Assembly: GCA_013375495.1 (NCBI GenBank)
Contig: JABXKC010000001.1
Span: 372,001-436,000 of the forward strand
Source: Promethearchaeota archaeon
GTDB taxonomy: Archaea > Asgardarchaeota > Lokiarchaeia > Sigynarchaeales > SOKP01
Direction: 5' to 3'
Length of the DNA stretch: 64,000 bases
Shown here: piece by piece, positions 1 to 8,391 of the stretch
Position numbering within the stretch: the stretch's first letter is position 1
How the letters are laid out: each line of letters starts with the position of its first letter
Notes under the pieces: model-generated
Seen by the model: the letters and a program-made list of their open reading frames with translations, nothing else
Told to the model about the DNA's origin: nothing
Databases searched by the model: none
Translations under genes and position numbers: made by a program

Positions 1-233
1 ACTATGACTTCGCTTTCTCCCCCATGATAAGGATAAGCCGTGTCGATGTAATTAACACCATTATCGATCGCATAGCGTATCATTTTAATTGCTTCGTTTT
101 CTTCGATTAAATACTTCAATTCCTGTGTGTTTTCATCTTTAACTTGTTTTGTTGGCAACCTCATAGCCCCAAAACCTAAAACGGAAACATTCCAATCAAG
201 AGAACCCATTTTCCTATACTTAATAATATTCAC
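1..233 (-). CDS. aldo/keto reductase, N-terminal part (cut by window start)
   Basis: The first 70 or so residues of an NAD(P)H-dependent aldo/keto reductase. The typical opening is visible (KYRKMG, then VSVLGFGAMRLP), followed by the strand with NGVNYIDTAYPYHGG, which contains the catalytic Asp and Tyr of the family. The C-terminal three quarters lie outside the window. The start is ambiguous: GTG at 233 sits directly on a Shine-Dalgarno-like AGGTGTT with no spacer, while the in-frame ATT codons at 227 and 224 are better placed and would give M-I-K-Y-R-K or M-K-Y-R-K, the usual start of the family. ATG at 209 would remove the first strand. The substrate cannot be told from this part. Confidence 0.85.
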   Translation of the reverse strand, partial: MNIIKYRKMGSLDWNVSVLGFGAMRLPTKQVKDENTQELKYLIEENEAIKMIRYAIDNGVNYIDTAYPYHGGESEVI

Positions 234-348
234 AACACCTAATTTAAGATAGGTGATTTATGGAAAAATAATAAATTTATGCCTTCTGAAGTTAAAATAT
301 TCGATGTATTATAAAAACAGGAAAAAAAAATTAAATTTTAATTTAGTT

Positions 349-660
349 TTAATCTCTAAAACCATAATATAGGTTTATTAGAAGTAATAGGGCTCTACGT
401 AATGAAACATTAAAGATCAAGATAATATCAATATTGGCAGTGAACAATAATAAAGAAATGGTTATCGCTACAAATACAAGTATTGAAAATATACTCTTAA
501 AAACATTACTAACTCCACCACGTTTATTCTCATTTAATTTCTCTAGAATTATATATTTCGAAAGTTCATTATAATTGGGAATTGCTTCAATTTGCTTTTT
601 CAACTTTTTCTTACGCCAAACCTGACCTATTGCTCGAAAGAATGTACCAACAAAATACAA
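349..660 (-). CDS. small membrane protein, function unknown
   Basis: A 103-residue protein starting at TTG. A hydrophobic segment at the very N-terminus is followed by a basic stretch (VWRKKKLKKQ), a soluble central part and one or two hydrophobic segments near residues 60-95. The TTG start cuts through a hydrophobic helix: the same frame stays open upstream and reads LIDILIIAIL before the called start, with no ATG, GTG or TTG, so the true start may be a non-standard codon near 690 (an ACG lies at 690-688). No Shine-Dalgarno sequence is obvious. I do not recognise the family. Confidence 0.45.
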   Translation of the reverse strand: MYFVGTFFRAIGQVWRKKKLKKQIEAIPNYNELSKYIILEKLNENKRGGVSNVFKSIFSILVFVAITISLLLFTANIDIILIFNVSLRRALLLLINLYYGFRD

Positions 661-897
661 TATTGCAATTATTAAAATGTCTATTAGCGTGTTAGTTAAC
701 TCTAATGATATTTTTTAAACAAAAATTTTTTCTGAATCTTCTATATAGAACAAAAACAAGTAGAATTATGCCTAAAATCCATGTAATCATACCATCAATA
801 TGGTTCTTCAAAAATATAATTCTTTTGAAGAAAGATACTTTTTTTTGATATTTTTTTTATACGACAAAAATTGAAAGTCTTAAATTTTTGTTAGTAG

Positions 898-940
898 AAA
901 GCTTGAACGATTTATATTTAAAAATCGATAGCTTTAAATA
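898..940 (+). promoter_or_regulatory. heat-shock operon promoter with inverted repeat
   Basis: An imperfect inverted repeat has arms 898-913 (AAAGCT then CGATTT) and 922-935 (AAATCG then AGCTTT), and encloses or abuts two A/T boxes, TTTATATTTA (911-920) and CTTTAAATA (932-940). Either could be the TATA box of grpE-dnaK-dnaJ. A repressor bound here would block TBP/TFB. The operator role is inferred. Confidence 0.45.
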
Positions 941-965
941 GGTCAATTAATATAAGTATATTAAG

Positions 966-990
966 TCTTGTCAATTGATTGTTGACAAGA
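966..990 (+). promoter_or_regulatory. perfect 9-bp inverted repeat upstream of grpE
   Basis: TCTTGTCAA (966-974) and TTGACAAGA (982-990) are perfect reverse complements separated by 7 bases. If the TATA box is CTTTAAATA at 932-940, transcription would begin near 962-965, so the repeat lies at or just after the start site, 23 bases before the grpE ATG. It could be a repressor operator or a 5' UTR hairpin. Confidence 0.45.
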
Positions 991-1012
991 AAAAATTGTT
1001 TACAAAAAAAAG

Positions 1013-1690
1013 ATGAGAAATATGGTATTTGAAGATTATTACGAAGAATTTTTCAACGGTCGAAGGTCATTGGAAGACCCTTACCGTAAGGTAACGATTT
1101 CAAAAGATAAATACAAAAAGCTCATGGAAACAGCGGAAAAATACGAAATGCTAGTAAAAAAAATGGATCAAATTGTAGCAAGAAAAACAGAGTTAGAAGA
1201 TCAAATTGAAAGTTTAAAAGAAGATGGTAGACAATTAAAAGATTTAGAGGAAAAAACTGAGAAATACTTAAATTCTTTGTTGAGAACTCAAGCGGATTTT
1301 GATAACTACAAAAAGGCAAATCAACGAGAGAATGAAAGATACAGAGCGCGAGTAAAAGAGGAGATGTTAAAGAAATTAATTAAACATTACGAGGATTTAC
1401 TAAGAGCGCTTAATGTATTAGATTTATTAGAAAAAGGAGAATCAGTAAAGAAGGGTTTTAAAATGATTATCGAAAATTTTGAAAAGTTCTTAGAAGACGA
1501 GGGAGTTAAGCCTATGGATTCGGAAGGGGAAATATTTGACCCTTACAAACACGAAGCCCTTATGGTTGAAGAGAATGAAGAACTTCCTGAAAATACAATA
1601 ATTGAAGAATTAAATAAAGGTTATTTTTTAAATAACAAGGTATTGAGACCCGCAGGGGTTAAGATATCAAAAACCAAATCAAACTTATAA
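1013..1690 (+). CDS. grpE: nucleotide exchange factor GrpE
   Basis: GrpE releases ADP from DnaK (Hsp70). The 225-residue protein has the expected layout: a long charged coiled coil (about residues 35-110), the LLRTQADFDNYKKA segment that ends the long helix, a helical bundle (KEEMLKKLIKHYEDLLRAL), and a small C-terminal beta domain ending LRPAGVKISK. ATG 1013 and ATG 1022 are both possible starts. It is first in grpE-dnaK-dnaJ with 50 bases before dnaK, behind a promoter with two inverted repeats. The length is normal. Confidence 0.95.
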   Translation: MRNMVFEDYYEEFFNGRRSLEDPYRKVTISKDKYKKLMETAEKYEMLVKKMDQIVARKTELEDQIESLKEDGRQLKDLEEKTEKYLNSLLRTQADFDNYKKANQRENERYRARVKEEMLKKLIKHYEDLLRALNVLDLLEKGESVKKGFKMIIENFEKFLEDEGVKPMDSEGEIFDPYKHEALMVEENEELPENTIIEELNKGYFLNNKVLRPAGVKISKTKSNL

Positions 1691-1740
1691 ATTTAAACAA
1701 AAATGATAATAAAAATTACAAAAAAAAGAAGTGAGAACAT

Positions 1741-3630
1741 ATGGGAAAAATAATTGGTATAGATTTAGGGACTTCCAATTCAGCTGCTGCTGTATTAGTC
1801 GGTGGCAAACCTACGATTATTCCTAGTGCCGAAGGTAATACTTTAGGTGGAAAGGCTTTTCCTTCCGTTGTAGCATTTACAAAGGATGGGCAAAGGCTAG
1901 TAGGAGAGCCTGCGAGAAGGCAAGCAATTTCGAATCCAGATCGAACGATTACAGCTATAAAGCGTAAGATGGGAACCTCCTATAAAGTGAAGATCGAAAA
2001 CAAAGAATACAAGCCACAGGAAATTTCGGCGATGATTTTGAGAAAAATCAAAGAAGACGCGAGCGCCTATTTAGGCGAAGAAGTAACGGACGTTATTATT
2101 ACTGTGCCAGCATACTTTAACGATAATCAAAGACAAGCTACCAAAGACGCAGGTCAGATCGCGGGATTAAACGTTAAGCGTTTAATTAACGAACCAACTG
2201 CTGCAGCGGTAGCATACGGCTTAGATAAAAAGGATGCGAGATTAAAAATCGCAGTTTTAGATCTAGGCGGTGGTACATTCGATGTTACAGTAATGGAACT
2301 GGACAGTCAAGTCTTTGAAGTAATTTCTACAGCCGGGGATACCCAATTAGGTGGAACTGACATGGATAAGTTACTTGTAAAGTACGTCGTTGACGAATTT
2401 AAGAATCAAGAAGGTGTTGACTTAAGTAAAGATTCTATGGCAATGCAAAGAATCAGAGAAGCGGTTGAAAAGGCAAAAATTGAGTTATCTACTTCAGTTT
2501 CGACTGATATTAATTTGCCTTACATAACAGCAACTGATGCAGGTCCAAAACATCTAGCTATGAGTCTTACAAGAGCAAAATTAGAACAACTAATAGATCC
2601 TATTTTGAAGAGATTGGAAGCACCTATAATTAAAGCATTGAAAGACGCGGAATTAAAAAAGGGAGAAGTTAACAAAGTAATTTTAGTTGGTGGACCGACA
2701 AGGATGCCAAGCGTTCAAAAAATCTTCGAAGATTTCTTAGGGAGAAAACCTGAAAGAAGCATAGATCCTATGGAATGCGTTGCTATGGGTGCTGCGGTTC
2801 AAGGTGGCGTATTAACTGGAGAGGTAGAAGACTTATTGCTGTTAGATGTCACTCCATTATCGCTAGGAGTTGAGACTTTAGGCGGTGTATTTACAAAACT
2901 GATTAACCGAAACACTACGATTCCAACGAAAAAGGCTGAGACTTTCTCTACGGCTGCTGATAATCAACCTGCAGTGGAAATTCATGTATTACAGGGAGAA
3001 AGACCAAAAGCTGCTAATAACATAACTTTAGGAAGGTTTCATTTGACGGGGATACCACCTGCTCCACGAGGTATGCCTCAAATCGAAGTGACGTTTGACA
3101 TCGATCAAAACGGTATAATCAACGTTTCAGCAAAAGACAAAGGAACTGGCAAAAGTCAATCAATAACGATTACAGCATCAACTAAGATGTCAGAAGATGA
3201 AATTAACCAGAAAGTTAGAGAAGCTGAGAATTACGCTGAAGAAGATCAAAGATTCAAAGAATTAACTGAAGCAAAAAATCACGGTGAAGCTTTAATTTAT
3301 CAAACTGAGAAGCTCTTGAAAGAAAATGAATCAGTAATAGGAGATTTAAAATCAAATATCTTGGAAAAAATCTCTGATCTCAGAAGCGCAATGGAGTCTG
3401 ATGATGTAGCTCGAATTAAGAGTTCGATGGAAACTTTACAGAATTCTCTACACGAGGTTTCGTCTCGAATGTATGGACAACAGCAAGGTCAAGCCCAAGG
3501 CGCTCCACCAGGAGGTATGGGCGGAGATAACTATGGATATCAAGGCAAGACCACTGATGAGGTTGAAGAAGAGCAATTCCGAAGAGCTACAGGCCAAGAC
3601 GACAGTGTAGTAGATGCTGAATACGAGTAA
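1741..3630 (+). CDS. dnaK: molecular chaperone DnaK (Hsp70)
   Basis: ATP-dependent Hsp70 chaperone that binds unfolded segments with GrpE and DnaJ. The 629-residue protein starts with the phosphate-1 loop [10 protein letters not shown], has the second phosphate loop [13 protein letters not shown] near residue 175, the adenosine motif [14 protein letters not shown] near 315, the linker [12 protein letters not shown], a beta-sandwich substrate domain and a helical lid ending in a Gly/Gln-rich tail with [13 protein letters not shown]. This is the full length for bacterial-type DnaK, a system archaea acquired by transfer. A start spacer of GTGAGAACAT precedes the ATG. Confidence 0.98.
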   Translation: MGKIIGIDLGTSNSAAAVLVGGKPTIIPSAEGNTLGGKAFPSVVAFTKDGQRLVGEPARRQAISNPDRTITAIKRKMGTSYKVKIENKEYKPQEISAMILRKIKEDASAYLGEEVTDVIITVPAYFNDNQRQATKDAGQIAGLNVKRLINEPTAAAVAYGLDKKDARLKIAVLDLGGGTFDVTVMELDSQVFEVISTAGDTQLGGTDMDKLLVKYVVDEFKNQEGVDLSKDSMAMQRIREAVEKAKIELSTSVSTDINLPYITATDAGPKHLAMSLTRAKLEQLIDPILKRLEAPIIKALKDAELKKGEVNKVILVGGPTRMPSVQKIFEDFLGRKPERSIDPMECVAMGAAVQGGVLTGEVEDLLLLDVTPLSLGVETLGGVFTKLINRNTTIPTKKAETFSTAADNQPAVEIHVLQGERPKAANNITLGRFHLTGIPPAPRGMPQIEVTFDIDQNGIINVSAKDKGTGKSQSITITASTKMSEDEINQKVREAENYAEEDQRFKELTEAKNHGEALIYQTEKLLKENESVIGDLKSNILEKISDLRSAMESDDVARIKSSMETLQNSLHEVSSRMYGQQQGQAQGAPPGGMGGDNYGYQGKTTDEVEEEQFRRATGQDDSVVDAEYE

Positions 3631-3641
3631 GTTTAGATATA

Positions 3642-3676
3642 TTTTTTTTAAGATTTTTTTTATTTTTTATTTTTAT
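3642..3676 (+). terminator. T-rich tract after dnaK
   Basis: Several runs of 5-8 T lie just after the dnaK stop with no strong hairpin, the form expected of archaeal termination signals. Since dnaJ follows at once in the same direction, it may only lower dnaJ expression relative to dnaK. Confidence 0.35.
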
Positions 3677-3704
3677 AAATTATGCTTAAAAGGGGTTAAA
3701 AATT

Positions 3705-4718
3705 ATGGCAAAAAATTATTATAATGTGTTAGGGATAGAGAAAGGAGCGTCCAAAGAAGAAATCAAAAGAGCATTTCGCAAATTAGCACGAAAATATCAT
3801 CCTGATGTCAATCCTGATGAAGGAAAATCGGGAGAAAAATTTAAGGAAATAAATGAGGCATATAGTATTTTAAATGATGACAAGAAGAGAGAGATGTACG
3901 ATAAGTTTGGAGTAGTAGAAGGAGACTCTTCCTCATATCAACCGGGGACTGGCGTTCCGGGTGGAGGTAGAGTACGTCGAGGGCCCGATGGAAGTACATA
4001 CTATTATACAACCTCTGGAGCACCTGGAAATTTTGACTTTAGTGAAATTTTTGGCAACTCTCCAAACTCTAACAGAAGACAATCATCGGGGGGTTATGAT
4101 TTTTTCAACGATTTAGGAGATATTTTTGATGTGTTTTCCAATAGGGGAGGAAGTACGAGAGCAAGATCTAACCGACAACAAAATTTCCCAAGAGAAGGCG
4201 AAGACTTAAGATATGACATGGAAATTAGTTTTATGGATGCGTTTCTTGGAGGAAAAAAACAAGTTCAATACAAAGATCCCGCAACTGGATCACATCAAAC
4301 GCTAACGGTAACTATTCCTCGAGGAGTTAGAAACGATCAAAAATTAAGACTTCAAGGTAAAGGAATGCCCGGTGAAAATGGGGGCTCTCCAGGAGATTTA
4401 TACATAGCGGTTCATGTAAAAGATGATAAATTATTTGAAAGAGACGGTGACGATATTTATGTTGATCATGAAATTCCTTTTACTACTGCTGCATTAGGAG
4501 GTAAAATTCAAGTACCAGGTATAGAAAAAATTATTAATGTTACAGTTCCTGCGGGAACAAAAGATTCTACAGTATTACGATTAAAAGAAAAAGGTTTTTA
4601 TAAAGTAAACTCTGAGGAGAGAGGGAATCAGCTAGTAAGGATAAAAATAAAAGTTCCGAAGAGAGCTAACAAGAAACAAAAGGAATTGTTAGAACAATTA
4701 AAAGCGACAGGATTATAA
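3705..4718 (+). CDS. dnaJ: DnaJ-type co-chaperone without zinc finger
   Basis: J-domain protein that delivers substrate to DnaK and stimulates its ATPase. Of 337 residues, the J domain covers about 1-70 with the key HPD motif at residues 32-34 (KYHPDVNP). A Gly/Phe/Ser-rich linker follows (about 75-150), then two C-terminal beta domains ([11 protein letters not shown] onward; second with GGKIQVPG). The four CxxCxGxG zinc-binding repeats of classical DnaJ are absent and there is no cysteine cluster, so this is a class II (CbpA/DnaJB1-like) protein, though it sits where class I dnaJ usually lies. A Shine-Dalgarno sequence AGGGGTT precedes the ATG. Confidence 0.93.
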   Translation: MAKNYYNVLGIEKGASKEEIKRAFRKLARKYHPDVNPDEGKSGEKFKEINEAYSILNDDKKREMYDKFGVVEGDSSSYQPGTGVPGGGRVRRGPDGSTYYYTTSGAPGNFDFSEIFGNSPNSNRRQSSGGYDFFNDLGDIFDVFSNRGGSTRARSNRQQNFPREGEDLRYDMEISFMDAFLGGKKQVQYKDPATGSHQTLTVTIPRGVRNDQKLRLQGKGMPGENGGSPGDLYIAVHVKDDKLFERDGDDIYVDHEIPFTTAALGGKIQVPGIEKIINVTVPAGTKDSTVLRLKEKGFYKVNSEERGNQLVRIKIKVPKRANKKQKELLEQLKATGL

Positions 4719-4722
4719 AAAG

Positions 4723-5619
4723 GTGAATAAAATAGAAACAATATTAAATTCAAATGTAAGTTCAGAAATATGCCCTGAATGTTCGGGTAATATAATTTCC
4801 CTAAATCAAATAGGGGAGGTTGTTTGTTCTCAGTGTGGGTTAGTTATAAACGAGAGGAGTGTAGATGTAACCCATAGCGACAAGAGAGCATACACATCTC
4901 AAGAAAAAAGCCAAAGAGAGCATACTGGTGCTCCGATTTCAAGTTTACTCCCAGATATTGGATTAACGACAGTAATTAACAAAAAGGATATTAGTGATCC
5001 AGATTTAAAAAGGGCTGTAAAATGGAATACAAGAATTACCTGGGAAAAAAGGAATCTGCTTATCGCTACAACGGAGTTAAAAAGGATTTGTACTAATTTA
5101 GACCTACCAAATTATATAAAATTTGAAGCAATTAAGTTGTATAAAGAAGCTTTTAAGAAGAAACTACTCCGAGGGAGATCGATTAATTCTATGATTGCTG
5201 CAAGTATATATCTAGCGATTCGTTTAAAAAAAATACCCCGTACGTTACAGGAGATTTTAGAGGAATCTTCAGAAAACGAGAAAGATATTCGAAGATGTTA
5301 TCGCGTTTTAATCAGAGAATTAAATATAAAATCACCTAATACCGAACCTAGCGCTTTAATACCGGCACTTATAGCAGAATTACAATTAAATCACGAAGTA
5401 GAGGAGACTGCTAAAAAAATAGTGAATACTTTCTCTGCGAATTTTTCAACAAGCGGAAAAGATCCCAAAGGAATAGTAGCCGGAGCTTTGTACTTAGCGT
5501 GTAAACTAAAAGGTTTAGATTTGACTCAAAAACAGATTGCTGATGTCGTAAGAGTAACAGAAGTTACTTTACGATCACGATATAAAGAGCTTTCAACTAA
5601 GTTGAAGATTAAGGTTTAA
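4723..5619 (+). CDS. tfb: transcription initiation factor TFB (TFIIB)
   Basis: TFB bridges TBP-DNA and RNA polymerase at archaeal promoters. An N-terminal zinc ribbon has C17-x2-C20 and C35-x2-C38, followed by the B-reader/linker region with REHTGAPIS, then two cyclin-like repeats (about 105-195 and 205-298; the second contains AGALYLACKLKG and ends in a helix-turn-helix, QKQIADVVRVTEVTLRSRYKEL). The 298-residue length is normal. It begins 4 bases after the dnaJ stop, so it is co-transcribed with the heat-shock genes, which suggests a stress-linked TFB. GTG at 4723 is embedded in AAGGTGAAT, so a downstream in-frame start such as ATA at 4732 cannot be excluded. Confidence 0.95.
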   Translation: MNKIETILNSNVSSEICPECSGNIISLNQIGEVVCSQCGLVINERSVDVTHSDKRAYTSQEKSQREHTGAPISSLLPDIGLTTVINKKDISDPDLKRAVKWNTRITWEKRNLLIATTELKRICTNLDLPNYIKFEAIKLYKEAFKKKLLRGRSINSMIAASIYLAIRLKKIPRTLQEILEESSENEKDIRRCYRVLIRELNIKSPNTEPSALIPALIAELQLNHEVEETAKKIVNTFSANFSTSGKDPKGIVAGALYLACKLKGLDLTQKQIADVVRVTEVTLRSRYKELSTKLKIKV

Positions 5620-5677
5620 AAATTTTTTATTAATCTAACGAAAATAAAAAGAAAATAAAAAAAGTTTAGATATTCGA

Positions 5678-6112
5678 TTATTCTGCTTTTTTTTCGGACC
5701 ATTCAAATTCCTTAGGACCAGCAAATATTAGCATTACTGCGGGAATTAGAACTGCTAATCCTCCCCATCCATACCATCCGAAGAGGAATAAAAGAAGTCC
5801 CCATAAGAACATCCAAGGAATTTTTGTCCCACCTAAATTTAATACCCAACCATACAATGCATCCCAGTCTTTTTTACCACATGGAACTGAAAATTTTGGT
5901 CTTATAATTAGTAGTGCAATCGCAATTCCTATAATGCTAGCAATTATATTCCAAATAAATACGGATATTCCAAAAATAGCGAAGATTCCCAAACTAATAA
6001 TAGCTACGAGAGAGGCAATAATTCCAATTAGTCCATTTATGAGACCAATAATCCAAGCCCATTTTCCTAAAGCAGATACCCACGAGGCGTGTTGCCATTC
6101 ACTTTCTTCCAT
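5678..6112 (-). CDS. four-helix membrane protein, unknown
   Basis: A 144-residue integral membrane protein with about four hydrophobic segments: WIIGLINGLIGIIASLVAI, FGISVFIWNIIASIIGIAIA, WMFLWGLLLFLFGWYG and LAVLIPAVMLIFAGP. A short tryptophan-rich polar loop lies in the middle (CGKKDWDALYGW). A GAGGTAGAAAAACG spacer supports the ATG. It lies convergent to tfb and alone. I recognise no family; Asgard-type genomes carry many such small membrane proteins. Confidence 0.7.
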   Translation of the reverse strand: MEESEWQHASWVSALGKWAWIIGLINGLIGIIASLVAIISLGIFAIFGISVFIWNIIASIIGIAIALLIIRPKFSVPCGKKDWDALYGWVLNLGGTKIPWMFLWGLLLFLFGWYGWGGLAVLIPAVMLIFAGPKEFEWSEKKAE

Positions 6113-6320
6113 CGTTTTTCTACCTCACTTTTTTATGTCGTTAAATTTAGTATTCTTATACATTTTGTATTTTAATTTAAAATTATGATAGTATTCATAT
6201 TCCTTGAATTTAAAATTGATCCTAATTTATTAATAAAAATTAGAGTATACTTCATATAATTTAACAGATTACAGAGGAATGAAAAAAAAACATCTAAATA
6301 TTTAACAATTTATAACAATA

Positions 6321-7784
6321 TTAAGTCTCTGGATTAAGAATTTCCCCAACATAATAAAGGCCAACAAGATTTCCTCGTTTCTGGAATCTTCTCGATACTA
6401 GAAGGATTATAACATGCTCATTTTCGTCGATATGACCCGTATCAACTCCAAATCTTACAGATTGCTCGATTAAATTCTCAACATCTAGATTAAAAAAATC
6501 GATATTCTCAATATATATGGGTTGTACACCCCAGATAAGGTTTAATTCTCGCGCAGTTTTTTTTGAGGGTGTCATAGCAATGATCGGCAAGGGAGGGCGG
6601 AATTTAGAAATCATTTTCGCACCATAACCTTTTCTGGTAATCACTAAAATTTTACCTCTGAAATTTAATTCTGTCATTTCTCGAGCAAGAGCGTGTATAG
6701 CGTGCCCCAGAGTTTGCGTGTGCGTTAATCGATCGGAATCATAATCGTCAGGAGATCTAAAAGGACTGTTTTCGCTAGCAGTTGTTGCTATTTTGTTCAT
6801 ATATTCGACTGAATTTATGGGATATTTTCCTACCGCAGTTTCAGCAGAGAGCATTACAGCGTCAGTTCCATCGATAACAGCGTTATAAATATCGTTGGCT
6901 TCAGCTCTAGTTGGGACGGGGGTGTTAATCATTGACTCTAACATTTGGGTTGCTACTATTACGGGTTTCCCTTCTCGGTTACATTTAAAAATTAATTCTT
7001 TCTGTCTTATTGGAACCTGATCTGGAGAGATTTCAACGCCCAAATCTCCTCTCGCAATCATTATACCGTCAGATACCTCTAAAATCTGTTCAAAATTATC
7101 GAGTGCAATAGGGCGTTCGATCTTAGATATTAATTTTATTTCGTTATTCCCGTAATTCTCAAGGAGTTTTTTAACTGTAAGAACATCGTCTCCGCTAGAT
7201 ACGAACGAAATTGCGACAAATTCCGGATTAATATCTGCTATAAACTCAAGATCTTTAATGTCTTTTTCAGTAGGCACGGACTGATTTAGTTCTCCGCTAG
7301 GAATGTTTACTCCTTTATTATTGCTAATTAATCCCCCCGCAATTACTTCTCCTATCAAGTGATCTTTTTCTTTGCTTTTAACTTCAATTTTTATAATCCC
7401 ATCATTAACAAAAAAAAAATTCCCCTTTTTCATTGACTTTAGAAATCCTACTAACGGAATGGAAAATTGAGTTTGATCTCCGCCATCGGGAATTTCACTC
7501 TCATATACCTTTACTTCTTGTCCAACATTTAATATGTAAGCCTCATCGTTCTTAAATTTACCAACCCTAATTTTAGGGCCTTGAATATCTGCCATAATTC
7601 CAACTTTATCGTCTAAATTCCTAATTCTTTCAACTAATTCGCCTTTTTCTTTATGCGTTCCGTGAGAAAAATTTAATCTAAAAATATCAACACCGGCATC
7701 GATTAGACTTTTAATCATCTGTTTTGAATCAGAAGCAGGGCCAATCGTGCTTACAATCTTAACGGTATTCTCTATGAATGACAT
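6321..7784 (-). CDS. pyk: pyruvate kinase
   Basis: Converts phosphoenolpyruvate and ADP to pyruvate and ATP, the last step of glycolysis. The 487-residue protein has the N-terminal barrel start (TKIVSTIGPAS-like: VKIVSTIGPAS), RLNFSHG with substrate residues, the metal and phosphate motif GIMIARGDLGVEI, the loop QKELIFKCNREGKPVIVATQMLESM in part, the alkali-metal segment RAEANDIYNAVIDGTDAVMLS in part, and a C-terminal regulatory domain. Length and motifs are complete. It is followed at 7862-8338 upstream by an unrelated gene in the same direction, with 77 bases between. Confidence 0.96.
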   Translation of the reverse strand: MSFIENTVKIVSTIGPASDSKQMIKSLIDAGVDIFRLNFSHGTHKEKGELVERIRNLDDKVGIMADIQGPKIRVGKFKNDEAYILNVGQEVKVYESEIPDGGDQTQFSIPLVGFLKSMKKGNFFFVNDGIIKIEVKSKEKDHLIGEVIAGGLISNNKGVNIPSGELNQSVPTEKDIKDLEFIADINPEFVAISFVSSGDDVLTVKKLLENYGNNEIKLISKIERPIALDNFEQILEVSDGIMIARGDLGVEISPDQVPIRQKELIFKCNREGKPVIVATQMLESMINTPVPTRAEANDIYNAVIDGTDAVMLSAETAVGKYPINSVEYMNKIATTASENSPFRSPDDYDSDRLTHTQTLGHAIHALAREMTELNFRGKILVITRKGYGAKMISKFRPPLPIIAMTPSKKTARELNLIWGVQPIYIENIDFFNLDVENLIEQSVRFGVDTGHIDENEHVIILLVSRRFQKRGNLVGLYYVGEILNPET

Positions 7785-7861
7785 TTTACTTCAAATTTAT
7801 ATCTTTAATTCAAATACATTACTAAAATAATTAATATTAATATTGTATCTGGTTATAAATA

Positions 7862-8338
7862 TTATACACGTTCAATTAATTTTCCGAGTTTTTCTAAATC
7901 TTTTCGATAAATAATTCTAAATTCTTTTAGTAAATTAACTGCTTCTGAAATATTATTCGTTCCATGAATTTCATTTAAAGAAAATAAACCGACTCTGAAG
8001 TGTTGAGGATAAAGTGAAAACTGGATCAGTTTTAATCTATTTTTTTTGCTGAATTCTTTTGCTAAATTAACCAAAAGATCAGAACTTTGAGAAGCTAATA
8101 ATATGGCCAAAAAATATCTGTATCTGGGATTTTTAGCATAATTTTTTGTAGTTATTAAAATAAAATTATTTAAAGATCCTTTTAACTCGTAAATGTTCTT
8201 GATCTTTAAGGATTTTGAGATTCCGTTAATCTTTTCTGAAATGGGAGGAAATTTCTTTTTTATTCTTTTCGCATCTTTTAAAAATTCTTTTTTCAGATAG
8301 GTCTGGAGGTTTTCCTTAGTATCATTCTCAGAAGTCAT
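7862..8338 (-). CDS. conserved helical protein, unknown
   Basis: A 158-residue charged, mostly helical soluble protein with no membrane segment or cysteine motif. It includes LKGSLNNFILITTKNY and SLYPQHFRVGLFSLNEIHG. It lies between the aldehyde oxidoreductase and pyruvate kinase, all on the minus strand, with short gaps (53 and 77 bases), so it may share a transcript with either. No function can be given. Confidence 0.6.
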   Translation of the reverse strand: MTSENDTKENLQTYLKKEFLKDAKRIKKKFPPISEKINGISKSLKIKNIYELKGSLNNFILITTKNYAKNPRYRYFLAILLASQSSDLLVNLAKEFSKKNRLKLIQFSLYPQHFRVGLFSLNEIHGTNNISEAVNLLKEFRIIYRKDLEKLGKLIERV

Positions 8339-8391
8339 AGAAGTAAGAATATTCTATTTTATTTGATTGTTAAGTTTTCAAAAATGAATTT

